From contig NZ_JAMTDQ010000029.1 of NCBI RefSeq assembly GCF_023806635.1, forward strand, positions 1 through 64,000: DNA of 64,000 nt, in the 5' to 3' direction. The position numbers and the translations under genes are program-made. The stretch comes from Accumulibacter sp. (GTDB lineage Bacteria > Pseudomonadota > Gammaproteobacteria > Burkholderiales > Rhodocyclaceae). The notes below the pieces were generated by a model. That model searched no databases. It was not told where the DNA came from and saw only the letters and a list, made by a program, of their open reading frames with translations. Positions within the stretch are counted from its first letter, which is position 1. Every line of letters starts with the position of its first letter. Shown piece by piece: positions 56,649 to 64,000 of the stretch.

Positions 56649-58208
56649 ATGACCAGCAGCCAGTTCCAGGCAGCGACCGACGGCGCAACGCGGGTGGTCG
56701 AGGTGCTGCCGCCGAGCGTCCATCCACAGGTCTTCCAGCAGACGGTCAATCAGGCCGACATGGCGATCTCGATCACCGATGGGCGGGGCAACATCCTCTA
56801 CGTCAATCCAGCCTTCACCCGCGTCACGGGCTACGCGAGCGAGGAGGCCGTGGGCCAGAACCAGTCGATCGTCTCCAACCACAGCATGCCACGTGCCTTC
56901 TATCGCACCCTTTGGCAGACGATCTCGCATGGCGAACCCTGGAGTGGGCATCTGGTCAATCGGCGCAAGGACGGCAGCAAGTATCTTGCCGAGCTGAGCA
57001 TTTCGCCCGTGGTCAACGGCAGCGGCGAGGTACTCAACTATCTCGGGATGCATCGCGACATCACCGACCTCCACCGCCTGGAGTCCCAGGTACGGAATCA
57101 GAAGGCGCTGATCGAGTCGGTTGTCGATGCCGCACCGATGGTCATTGCGCTGCTCGACGCCGACGACCGCGTCGTCCTCGACAACCACGAGTACAAGAAG
57201 CTGCAGGCCGACCTGGGAATGGCAGAGCCGGCACCGATGCTCATGTCGGCGGTGCGCGCCAGCCTCGAACCGGAGGCGGGACGTGGCCGGCGCCCATCCG
57301 GCTATCTCTTTCTCGATCGCGAAGTGCGGCTCGATCCTGCCGGTGGTCGCCCACCGCGCTGGTTCTCGTGCTCGGGCAGCCGCGTCCGCGAGGACGACAC
57401 CTCTGCCGACGCCTTCCTCGCCGGTCAGGGGCGCGACTACGTGCTGCTTGTGGCAAAGGAGATCACGAGCCTGCGCATGCAGCAGGAGAAGGCGCGCGTC
57501 GCCGCACTGCAGGCGTTGATGGCCGACGAGGATCGCGCGTCCGGTCTGCGCGAGAGCCTCGCGGCGGCGATCTTCCGCCTCGAAGGGCCGCTCAACATGA
57601 TGGCCTCGGTGGTCGGCATGCTGGCGCGGCGCCAGGGCGGTACGGACCCGATGTCGGCCGCTCTTGCCGAGGCCATTGCCACTGGCCAGCAGGTGCTCGC
57701 GGACCTCCGTTCAATGATCCCGGCACAGACTCGCGAAGCGATTGCTGCGGTCAACCTCAACGAACTGCTGCGCGACGTGCTCGACCTGTCCACCGGCCGC
57801 CTGCTCGCCGCCGGAATTACGGTGATCTGGCAACCGCAGGCGATGCTGCCGGCGCTGCTGGGCGCGCCGAACAGGCTGCGCTCGCTGTTCAAGGCGCTGA
57901 TCGACAATGCCATCGAGGCGATGAACACCCGCGGCTGCCGTGAGCGCGAACTGACGGTGGCCAGTCGGGCGCGTCTTGGCGGCATAGAAGTCGATATCGC
58001 CGACAGCGGACCAGGTATCGACAGCGCCCAGTTGCTGAAAGTCTTCGAGCCCTTCCACACCACCAAGCGTGGCGGCGGTCATCTCGGCACCGGCCTGTCG
58101 GCAGCGCAGCAGGTCGCTGCCGAGCATGGCGGCTTCCTCGAGATCGAGCCAACGACGACTCGCGGCTGCCGCGTGCGCGTGTTGCTGCCGCTGCGCCGAC
58201 GACCATGA
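56649..58208 (+). CDS. nifL: NifL, redox- and nitrogen-sensing anti-activator of NifA
   Basis: The 519-residue protein equals Azotobacter NifL in length. The N-terminal PAS domain (about residues 28-135; QADMAISITDGRGNILYVNPAFTRVTGY) binds FAD and senses oxygen; a second PAS follows (about 150-270, starting IESVVDAAPMVIALLDADDRVVLDN). The C-terminal GHKL ATPase-like domain has DNAIEAMNTRG (N box), DSGPGIDS and GTGLSAAQQV. NifL binds NifA and blocks it when oxygen or fixed nitrogen is present, the latter via GlnK. The sequence where a sensor kinase would have its His reads FRLEGPLN, so no phosphoacceptor His is seen. Overlaps nifA by 4 bases. Confidence 0.95.
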   Translation: MTSSQFQAATDGATRVVEVLPPSVHPQVFQQTVNQADMAISITDGRGNILYVNPAFTRVTGYASEEAVGQNQSIVSNHSMPRAFYRTLWQTISHGEPWSGHLVNRRKDGSKYLAELSISPVVNGSGEVLNYLGMHRDITDLHRLESQVRNQKALIESVVDAAPMVIALLDADDRVVLDNHEYKKLQADLGMAEPAPMLMSAVRASLEPEAGRGRRPSGYLFLDREVRLDPAGGRPPRWFSCSGSRVREDDTSADAFLAGQGRDYVLLVAKEITSLRMQQEKARVAALQALMADEDRASGLRESLAAAIFRLEGPLNMMASVVGMLARRQGGTDPMSAALAEAIATGQQVLADLRSMIPAQTREAIAAVNLNELLRDVLDLSTGRLLAAGITVIWQPQAMLPALLGAPNRLRSLFKALIDNAIEAMNTRGCRERELTVASRARLGGIEVDIADSGPGIDSAQLLKVFEPFHTTKRGGGHLGTGLSAAQQVAAEHGGFLEIEPTTTRGCRVRVLLPLRRRP

Positions 58209-59815
58209 ACGATCCGTCCGCATCGCTGCTGCAGTCCCAGTTTGCGCTTCTCGCGCGCGTCGGGCAGTTGCTGGCGAGCGCGCTCGATGCGCCGCAAACC
58301 TTGCGCGAAGTGCTGCGCACACTGGAGATCAGTGGTCACTTGGGTCGCGGCCTGATCGCCGTCGCCGAGCCGGAAAGCGGTGACTTGAGTGTGCACGCGG
58401 CGCATGGTCTCGATCACGATGATTTCCAGGCCGTCTGCTACCGGGCGGGCGAGGGGCTGCTGGGCCGCATCGTCGAGAGCGGCAGGTCGTGCGCGATCGC
58501 CCAGGTGGGCGAGGATCCGTGTTTCCTCGACCGGCTCGGCCTGTATGAACGCGAGCTGCCGTTCATCGCTGTCCCGATCCGTCTTGGCGGGACGCTGCAG
58601 GGTGTGCTGGCGGTGCAGCCCGATGCACCGGACGACGGCCTGCTCGACGAGCGGGTCCGCTTCGTCGAGTTGGTCGCCGACCTGATCGCCCAGAACGTCC
58701 GGCTGTCGCTCGACGTCAGTCGGGGGGCGGGTCGTCCGCTCGACGCCGAGCGCGATGCGCAGCGCCGCGCCCTGCGCCACCGTCCCGGCTTCGGCAACCT
58801 CGTTGGCCATTCGCCGGCCATGATGCGCGTCTTTGACCAGGTGCGCATGGTTGCCAGGTGGTCGACGACGGTCCTGATCCGCGGCGAGACCGGTACGGGC
58901 AAGGAGCTGATCGCCAACGCCATCCACTACAACTCGCCACGGGCCCGCGGCCCGTACGTGCGCCTCAACTGTGCCTCCCTGCCCGAGAACCTGTTGGAGT
59001 CGGAACTCTTCGGGCATGAGAAGGGTGCCTTCACCGGCGCCGTGAGTTCGCGCAAGGGGCGCTTCGAGATGGCCGATGGCGGCACGCTGTTTCTCGACGA
59101 GATCGGTGACGTCTCGGCGGCCTTCCAGGCAAAGCTCTTGCGCGTGCTGCAGGAGGGCGAGCTCGAGCGGGTTGGCGGCGGCCGCACACTGAAGCTCGAC
59201 GTGCGGCTGCTGGCCGCCACGCATCGCGATCTCGAAGCGGCGGTCGAAAGCGGTGACTTCCGCGAGGACCTGTACTACCGCCTCAACGTGATGCCCATCC
59301 TGTTGCCGCCGCTGCGCGAACGGATCGAGGATCTGCCACGGATCGCCAGGCACCTGCTCGACCGTCTTGGCGGCCTGCAGCGCCGGCCGCTGCGCCTCAC
59401 CACCGGTGCGCAGCGGCGTCTGGTGCAGCACCACTGGCCAGGCAACGTGCGCGAGTTGGAGAACTGCCTCGAGCGTGCGGCAGTGATGTCGGAAAGCGGC
59501 GAGATCGACGCCGAGCTGATCCGTATCGACAGGGTGCGCGAGCGGAGCAGCAGGCGCCAGCCAGGGGTGGCCCCCGGCACTCTGCCCGGCACGCCGGTTG
59601 CCACCACCGCAGTGCCGGGTGCCGGGGCCACGAGCGTGGCAGTGGACACCGGCGACGCCGGGCCGGCGGTCGAACAGGGCGAACGGCAGCGGGTGATTGC
59701 CGCCCTCGAGCGCGCCGGTTGGGTGCAGGCGCGCGCTGCCCGTCTGCTCGGCATGACGCCGCGGCAGATCGCCTACCGGGTGCAGATCCTGAACATCCCG
59801 ATGAAGCGAATCTGA
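58205..59815 (+). CDS. nifA: NifA, sigma-54-dependent nif transcription activator
   Basis: The 536-residue activator has a GAF domain (about 15-170), an AAA+ domain with Walker A GETGTGKE (227-234), the sigma-54 contact loop GAFTGA (274-279) and Walker B LFLDEIGD (about 295-302), and a C-terminal helix-turn-helix (RAARLLGMTPRQIAYRVQIL). The interdomain linker before the HTH (about 445-490) is Pro/Thr/Ala-rich and lacks the Cys pair of oxygen-sensitive NifA proteins, in keeping with control by NifL. It is coupled to nifL by ATGA. Its binding sites are seen ahead of most nif operons here. Confidence 0.97.
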   Translation: MNDPSASLLQSQFALLARVGQLLASALDAPQTLREVLRTLEISGHLGRGLIAVAEPESGDLSVHAAHGLDHDDFQAVCYRAGEGLLGRIVESGRSCAIAQVGEDPCFLDRLGLYERELPFIAVPIRLGGTLQGVLAVQPDAPDDGLLDERVRFVELVADLIAQNVRLSLDVSRGAGRPLDAERDAQRRALRHRPGFGNLVGHSPAMMRVFDQVRMVARWSTTVLIRGETGTGKELIANAIHYNSPRARGPYVRLNCASLPENLLESELFGHEKGAFTGAVSSRKGRFEMADGGTLFLDEIGDVSAAFQAKLLRVLQEGELERVGGGRTLKLDVRLLAATHRDLEAAVESGDFREDLYYRLNVMPILLPPLRERIEDLPRIARHLLDRLGGLQRRPLRLTTGAQRRLVQHHWPGNVRELENCLERAAVMSESGEIDAELIRIDRVRERSSRRQPGVAPGTLPGTPVATTAVPGAGATSVAVDTGDAGPAVEQGERQRVIAALERAGWVQARAARLLGMTPRQIAYRVQILNIPMKRI

Positions 59816-59974
59816 TCTCCTGCCGATGGCCGCGGGCCTGCTCCTGGCCAACGGGAGCGAGCACCAGGAGGGCGCGGGGTGGCGGACCGTCCAGCAGCGG
59901 GACCCGCTTCAGCGCTGGTCGCGGGCTGCCGCGGTCGCGCCGAGGGCGCTTGCGTGTGTTCGTCAGTCGGTACT

Positions 59975-59990
59975 TGTCGCCTTTGCGACA
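59975..59990. promoter_or_regulatory. NifA upstream activator sequence of nifB
   Basis: TGTCGCCTTTGCGACA is an exact TGT-N10-ACA site about 90 bases ahead of the predicted nifB start, in the nifA-nifB gap. Confidence 0.75.
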
Positions 59991-60046
59991 TCAGCGACAA
60001 GTTGGACAAATGCCGATTGGTCAATGACTTGAGCCAATCGAAGAGC

Positions 60047-60061
60047 TGGCACGACAGTTGC
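60047..60061 (+). promoter_or_regulatory. sigma-54 promoter of the nifB operon
   Basis: TGGCAC-GACAG-TTGC matches the consensus exactly. The predicted start near 60073 is followed by AAAGGAA and the nifB ATG at 60102. Confidence 0.82.
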
Positions 60062-60101
60062 TGCATTGCTGATGCCTCCAGCCTGAAAGGAACCGCCTGC
60101 C

Positions 60102-61634
60102 ATGGACCTGCCTGTGAATGAACCCTCGCCGCGCGTCGTCGCGGGTGGTGGAGCCGGCAGTTGCGGTGCCAGACCCGGGCAGAGCGGCGGTCTGACGGAC
60201 GCCATCCGGGCGAGGATCGAGGATCATCCCTGCTATTCGGAGGATGCCCACCACCATTTCGCGCGCATGCATGTCGCCGTCGCGCCCGCCTGCAACATCC
60301 AGTGCCACTACTGCAATCGCAAGTACGATTGTGCGAACGAGTCACGACCCGGTGTCGTTTCCGAACTCCTGACCGCGGACCAGGCGGTTCGCAAGACACT
60401 CGCGGTAGCGACCAGGATTCCCCAGATGAGCGTGCTCGGCATCGCCGGTCCGGGCGATCCGCTGGCGAATCCGGAGCGGACCTTCGAAGTCTTCCGCCAG
60501 TTGGCGCAGAAGGCGCCCGACATCAAGCTCTGCGTCTCCACCAACGGCCTGATGCTGCCCAGGCATGTCGAGGACCTGTGCCGGTACCACATCGACCACG
60601 TGACGATCACCATCAACTGCGTAGACCCGGATGTCGGTGCCCGGATCCATCCGTGGATCTTCTGGCAGAACCGGCGCGTCCGCGGACGGCAGGCGGCGGC
60701 GATTCTCGTCGAGCAACAGCAACTCGGTCTGGAGATGCTCAGTGCGCGCGGCATCCTAGTGAAGGTGAACTCGGTGCTGATCCCCGGCGTCAATGATGCG
60801 CACCTGCCGGAAGTATCCCGCGTCGTCAGGGCCAGGGGGGCCTTCCTGCACAACGTCATGCCGTTGATCGCCCGCCCCGAGCACGGCACGTTCTATGGCG
60901 TGATGGGCCAGAGGAGTCCGCAGCCGGTCGAACTCCAGGCCGTCCAGGATGCCTGCTCCGGCGACATGAAGATGATGCGTCACTGCCGCCAGTGCCGGGC
61001 GGACGCGGTCGGCATGCTCGGCGAGGATCGTGGCGCCGAGTTCACGCTCGACAGGATCGAGACCATGGACGTCGATTACGAGGCAGCGATGGCCGTCCGC
61101 CGGGAGGTGCGCGCGGAGATTGCCGCCAGGCTGGCGGCAAGGCGTGCCAGCGGCCCGACGCCGGCAGTGTCATCGGCTGTGTTGCGGGCGAACCCGCAGG
61201 TCGTCCGCTTCCATTCCCGCGCGACGAAGCCTGCGGCCCCGGCCGGCCGACCGGTGCTGATGGCGGTGGCGGCGAGAAACGGCGTCGTCGCCGTTCATTT
61301 CGGCCATGCCCGCGAGTTCCTCATCTACGAGGCCTCGGCTGCCGGCTGCCGCCTGATCGGCCACCGCAGGGTGGAGTCCCATTGCGCGGGTGCCGAGAGC
61401 TGCGGTGAAGCCGAGTCGGTGCTGGCGCGAACGATCGAGCTTCTGGTCGACTGCGAGGTGCTGTTGTGCGCGCGCATCGGCTACGAACCCTGGGGGCAAC
61501 TCGCCGCGGCCGGCATCCAGCCGAATGGCGAGCATGCCATGCAGGCGGTCGAGGAGGCGGTGATGGCCGTCTGGCAGCAGATGCTCGCTGCCGGCAAGCT
61601 GACCGTCGCCAGAACCGGCGCCAGGCGCGCCTGA
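60102..61634 (+). CDS. nifB: FeMo-co biosynthesis radical SAM enzyme NifB
   Basis: The 510-residue enzyme makes NifB-co, the 8Fe-9S-C core of FeMo-co. The radical SAM motif is Cys64, Cys68 and Cys71 (CNIQCHYC); further marks are IAGPGDPLANPERTFE, VSTNGLMLP, VNSVLIPGVND and RHCRQCRADAVGMLGEDRG. A C-terminal NifX/NafY-like domain (about 385-500; VAARNGVVAVHFGHAREFLIYE) is fused, as in other proteobacterial NifB. It heads nifB-fdxN-nifO-flavodiiron-ferredoxin. Confidence 0.97.
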   Translation: MDLPVNEPSPRVVAGGGAGSCGARPGQSGGLTDAIRARIEDHPCYSEDAHHHFARMHVAVAPACNIQCHYCNRKYDCANESRPGVVSELLTADQAVRKTLAVATRIPQMSVLGIAGPGDPLANPERTFEVFRQLAQKAPDIKLCVSTNGLMLPRHVEDLCRYHIDHVTITINCVDPDVGARIHPWIFWQNRRVRGRQAAAILVEQQQLGLEMLSARGILVKVNSVLIPGVNDAHLPEVSRVVRARGAFLHNVMPLIARPEHGTFYGVMGQRSPQPVELQAVQDACSGDMKMMRHCRQCRADAVGMLGEDRGAEFTLDRIETMDVDYEAAMAVRREVRAEIAARLAARRASGPTPAVSSAVLRANPQVVRFHSRATKPAAPAGRPVLMAVAARNGVVAVHFGHAREFLIYEASAAGCRLIGHRRVESHCAGAESCGEAESVLARTIELLVDCEVLLCARIGYEPWGQLAAAGIQPNGEHAMQAVEEAVMAVWQQMLAAGKLTVARTGARRA

Positions 61635-61644
61635 GGAGCATGGC

Positions 61645-61923
61645 ATGGCCTTCACCATCGTCGCCAGCTGCGTAAACTGCTGGGCCTGCGTGCCGCTGTG
61701 TCCAAACCAGGCGATTCAGGTGGAGCAGCCGCATTTCGTCATCAGGGCCGGGAGCTGTACCGAGTGCGTCGGCGACTTTGCCGCCGCGCAGTGCGCCAGC
61801 ATCTGCCCGATCGAGGGGGCGATCATCGACGAGCTCGGCAAGGCACTCAATCCGCCGGGGTCGCTGAGTGGCGTTCCACCCGAGCGCTGGGCACTGGCGC
61901 AGGCCGAGATCGCGGCGCGCTGA
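61645..61923 (+). CDS. fdxN: nif-associated 4Fe-4S ferredoxin FdxN-like
   Basis: The 92-residue protein has two cluster motifs: CVNCWACVPLCP (about residues 9-20) and CTECVGDFAAAQCASICP, with a longer spacing in the second motif as in FdxN-type ferredoxins beside nifB. FdxN supplies electrons for NifB-co synthesis in Azotobacter. It lies 10 bases after nifB and 3 before nifO. Confidence 0.92.
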   Translation: MAFTIVASCVNCWACVPLCPNQAIQVEQPHFVIRAGSCTECVGDFAAAQCASICPIEGAIIDELGKALNPPGSLSGVPPERWALAQAEIAAR

Positions 61924-61926
61924 GCC

Positions 61927-62412
61927 ATGGCTCTGGTGACCTTCTTCGAGAAGAGCGGGTGCGCCGCCAATGCGCGCCAGAAGGCCCTGCTGCTTGCAGC
62001 CGGTCACGAGCTGGACGTTCGCGATCTGCGTCGCCATTACTGGAGCAATCTCCGCCTGCTCGAGTTCTTCGCCGACCTGCCCGTGGCACAGTGGTTCAAC
62101 CCGGCAGCACCGGCCGTGCGGTCGGGGGTGATCGTGCCGCAGGAGCTGGACGAGGCGACTGCGCTCGTCCTCCTGCGCAACAATCCGCTGCTGATCCGCA
62201 GGCCGCTGCTGCAGGTCGGGGACGAACGCAGGGTCGGCTTCGAGGCCGCGACGATCGACAGCTGGATCGGCCTGCGGCAAGTCCCGCCCGATGAACTTGA
62301 AAGCTGCCGTTCGCGGCGTTTCGCGGATGACAGCTCTGCCGTGGCAGAGGCCGATGGCGGCGAAGCTCCCTGCCGCCGGCCGAGCGCCGATGACAGCCGC
62401 GGCCACCCCTGA
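61927..62412 (+). CDS. nifO: ArsC/Spx-like nitrogenase-associated protein NifO-like
   Basis: The 161-residue protein has the thioredoxin-like ArsC fold: FFEKSGCAANARQKALLLAAGH at the N-terminus with one active-site-like Cys12, RHYWSNLRLLEFFADLPVAQWFNPAAP, and PLLIRRPLLQVGDERRVGF. Such proteins are encoded after nifB-fdxN in Azotobacter (nifO), where they affect molybdenum use for nitrogenase versus nitrate reductase. The last 25 residues or so are low complexity and overlap the next gene by 23 bases. Confidence 0.88.
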   Translation: MALVTFFEKSGCAANARQKALLLAAGHELDVRDLRRHYWSNLRLLEFFADLPVAQWFNPAAPAVRSGVIVPQELDEATALVLLRNNPLLIRRPLLQVGDERRVGFEAATIDSWIGLRQVPPDELESCRSRRFADDSSAVAEADGGEAPCRRPSADDSRGHP

Positions 62413-63664
62413 CGGCGCCGTGCCCGTCGCCCCGCGAGTGCACTGGATCGGCGCCCTCGATCCCGACCTGCGGCGCTTCGACATCATCCTGCGCAGCGCC
62501 AACGGCACCAGCTACAACGCCTATGCGGTGCGCGGCAGCCAGGGCGTGGCCATCATCGATACGGTCAAGAGCGGCTTCTCGGAAACCTTTTTTCGCCGTC
62601 TGGAGTCGATCGCCAGCTACGACGAAATCACCACCGTCGTTCTCAATCACCTTGAGCCGGATCACTCCGGCGCCCTGCCGGAGCTGCTGCGGCGCGCCCG
62701 GCGCGCGACGCTGCTGGTCTCGCCGCAGGCGCGCCTGATGCTGCAGGGGCTTTTCGACCCGGCAGACCTGGCGGGCCGGGTCGCTTTCGTCGGCAGCGGC
62801 GACCACGCCGATCTCGGCGATCGACAACTGCAGTTCCTCAACACGCCGTACCTGCACTGGCCGGATACCCAATGCACCTGGCTGGCGGCCGAAGGGATCC
62901 TGTTCTCGGCCGACTTCCTGGGTTGCCACTATTGCGACAGCCGCTTGTTCAACGACGCGGTCGGCGATTTCCGCTTCTCCTTCGACTACTACTACCGACA
63001 CATCATGCGCCCGTTCGGCAGCTACGTGCGCGACGCGCTGGACCTGATCGAAGCATTGCCGTTGCGCGTCGTCGCTCCCGCGCACGGCCCGATTCTGCGG
63101 CGCGATCCGCACGAGTACGTCGCCCGCTACCGTGCGCTTGCCGCTCGCACCGTGTACGGAGCTGCGACCAAAACCCTGGCGGTCTTCTATGTCTCGGCCT
63201 ACGGTGCCACGCGCCGCATGGCGGAAGCCGTCGTCGCCGGAGCCGAGTCCGCGTCGACTGCTGCCAGCGAAGTTCGCATCTCGCTGCATGACCTGGAAGG
63301 TGGCGAAGCAGCGGCCTTCGTCGACCTCATCGAGGAAGCCGCCGCACTCGTCTTCGGCAGTCCGACGATCAACGGCGATGCGGTGAAACCGGTGTGGGAT
63401 CTTCTCTCCTCGCTGACCGTCGTGGACCTCAAGGGCAAGCTGGGCGCGGCCTTTGGCTCGTACGGCTGGAGCGGCGAGGCGGTACCGATGATCGAAGAGC
63501 GCCTGCGCCGCCTGAAGCTGCGCGTTCCCCTGCCGGGTGTCCGGGCGCGCCTGGCGCCGACCGGCGACGACTTTGCCGCTTGCCATGATCTTGGCCGGGA
63601 GATTGCGCTTCACCTGCTCGGTCGCCCGACGCCACGTACGCTCGATCTCGCACAGATCTCCTGA
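62390..63664 (+). CDS. A-type flavodiiron protein (FprA-like)
   Basis: The 424-residue protein has a metallo-beta-lactamase domain with a full set of di-iron ligands: His87, Glu89, Asp91 and His92 (LNHLEPDHSG), His156 (YLHWPDT), Asp175 (FSADFLGC) and His232 (APAHGP). A flavodoxin domain follows (from about 267; FYVSAYGATRRMAEAVVAG, FGSPTINGDAVKPVW, FGSYGWSGEA). Such enzymes reduce O2 to water or NO to N2O. In a nifB operon it probably scavenges oxygen near nitrogenase; that is inference. The start could be any of several ATGs inside nifO; I chose 62390. Confidence 0.92.
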   Translation: MTAAATPDGAVPVAPRVHWIGALDPDLRRFDIILRSANGTSYNAYAVRGSQGVAIIDTVKSGFSETFFRRLESIASYDEITTVVLNHLEPDHSGALPELLRRARRATLLVSPQARLMLQGLFDPADLAGRVAFVGSGDHADLGDRQLQFLNTPYLHWPDTQCTWLAAEGILFSADFLGCHYCDSRLFNDAVGDFRFSFDYYYRHIMRPFGSYVRDALDLIEALPLRVVAPAHGPILRRDPHEYVARYRALAARTVYGAATKTLAVFYVSAYGATRRMAEAVVAGAESASTAASEVRISLHDLEGGEAAAFVDLIEEAAALVFGSPTINGDAVKPVWDLLSSLTVVDLKGKLGAAFGSYGWSGEAVPMIEERLRRLKLRVPLPGVRARLAPTGDDFAACHDLGREIALHLLGRPTPRTLDLAQIS

Positions 63665-63695
63665 TTCCCCTTTCAACCCAGCGGAGAAGAACCAC

Positions 63696-63983
63696 ATGCC
63701 CAAAGCCAGCATCACCTTTCAGGATATCGGCGTCACCATCACCGTGCCCGCGGGCACCCGCCTGATCGAGGTGTCGGAAAAAGTTGGCGCAGGCATCGTT
63801 TACGGCTGCCGCGAGGGAGAGTGCTGTACCTGCCTGACCAGGATCGTTTCCGGTCATGAACACCTCGCTGCCCCCTCGGTCCTCGAGCAGCAGGTGCTCA
63901 GGGACAACCTGGCGCCGCGCCGCCACCGCCTCGCCTGTCAGGCGCAGGTGCTGGGCGGTTGCCTGGTCGTCCAGCCCGCTTGA
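63696..63983 (+). CDS. plant-type [2Fe-2S] ferredoxin
   Basis: The 95-residue protein has ligands Cys38, Cys43, Cys46 and Cys81 (GCREGECCTC and RLACQ). The ATG at 63696 follows GCGGAGAAG. It may donate electrons to the flavodiiron protein 31 bases upstream, or shield nitrogenase as the FeSII (Shethna) protein does in Azotobacter, to which it is a distant relative in fold; both are inference. It ends 17 bases before the window edge, so further nif genes may follow. Confidence 0.9.
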   Translation: MPKASITFQDIGVTITVPAGTRLIEVSEKVGAGIVYGCREGECCTCLTRIVSGHEHLAAPSVLEQQVLRDNLAPRRHRLACQAQVLGGCLVVQPA

Positions 63984-64000
63984 GCTTTCGTCGCACCCTT

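Overview
This 64 kb window is GC-rich, tightly packed DNA from a Gram-negative bacterium. The outer-membrane and lipid A genes, the glnD-map-rpsB-tsf-pyrH-frr order, the NifL-NifA pair and a sigma-54-driven exopolysaccharide-type cassette all suggest a betaproteobacterium of the Rhodocyclales kind. 'Candidatus Accumulibacter' or a close relative is my best guess; no 16S rRNA is present to settle it.

Layout. (1) 1-2061 looks like the eroded end of an integron cassette array: a DUF6946-like cassette gene, a BrnT-type toxin-antitoxin pair, two attC-like sites, a truncated group II intron lying directly on the second attC, and the tail of a broken membrane-protein gene. (2) 2201-6787 holds an ankyrin-repeat protein, an unknown membrane protein and an 'HPr-rel-A' cassette (nucleotidyltransferase, HprK-related kinase, PqqD-like protein and a small exported protein). 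Upstream of the cassette lie a near-perfect sigma-54 promoter and an enhancer-like operator. (3) 7190-25916 is core genome: glnD and map on the minus strand, then rpsB-tsf-pyrH-frr-uppS-cdsA-dxr-rseP-bamA-skp-lpxD-fabZ-lpxA-lpxB-rnhB and an RNA methyltransferase on the plus strand (translation, isoprenoid and phospholipid precursors, outer-membrane assembly, lipid A).

(4) 26019-40294 is a nitrogen-fixation region: iscA-nifU-nifS and nifE-nifN-nifX-rseC-like-DUF269-DUF683-fdxB on the minus strand; nifQ, modABC and nifV-orf-nifW-nifZ-nifM on the plus strand. (5) 40483-50905 interrupts the nif genes with one small gene and a five-gene, nearly gapless defence-like operon: SNF2 helicase, AIPR nuclease, DNA methyltransferase, DUF1016 nuclease and a type III-like restriction helicase. 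(6) 50989-63983 resumes nif functions: rnfABCDGEH on the minus strand, nifL-nifA, then nifB-fdxN-nifO, an A-type flavodiiron protein and a [2Fe-2S] ferredoxin on the plus strand. The structural genes nifHDK are not in the window.

How they work together. GlnD signals nitrogen status through PII proteins, in the usual model to NifL, which restrains NifA. I can read NifA-type sites (TGT-N10-ACA) and sigma-54 -24/-12 elements ahead of iscA-nifUS, nifE/nifQ, nifV, rnfA/nifL and nifB, so most nif operons here form one NifA regulon. ModABC and NifQ supply molybdenum, NifUS and IscA supply Fe-S clusters, NifB/E/N/X/V build FeMo-co, and Rnf with ferredoxins supplies low-potential electrons.
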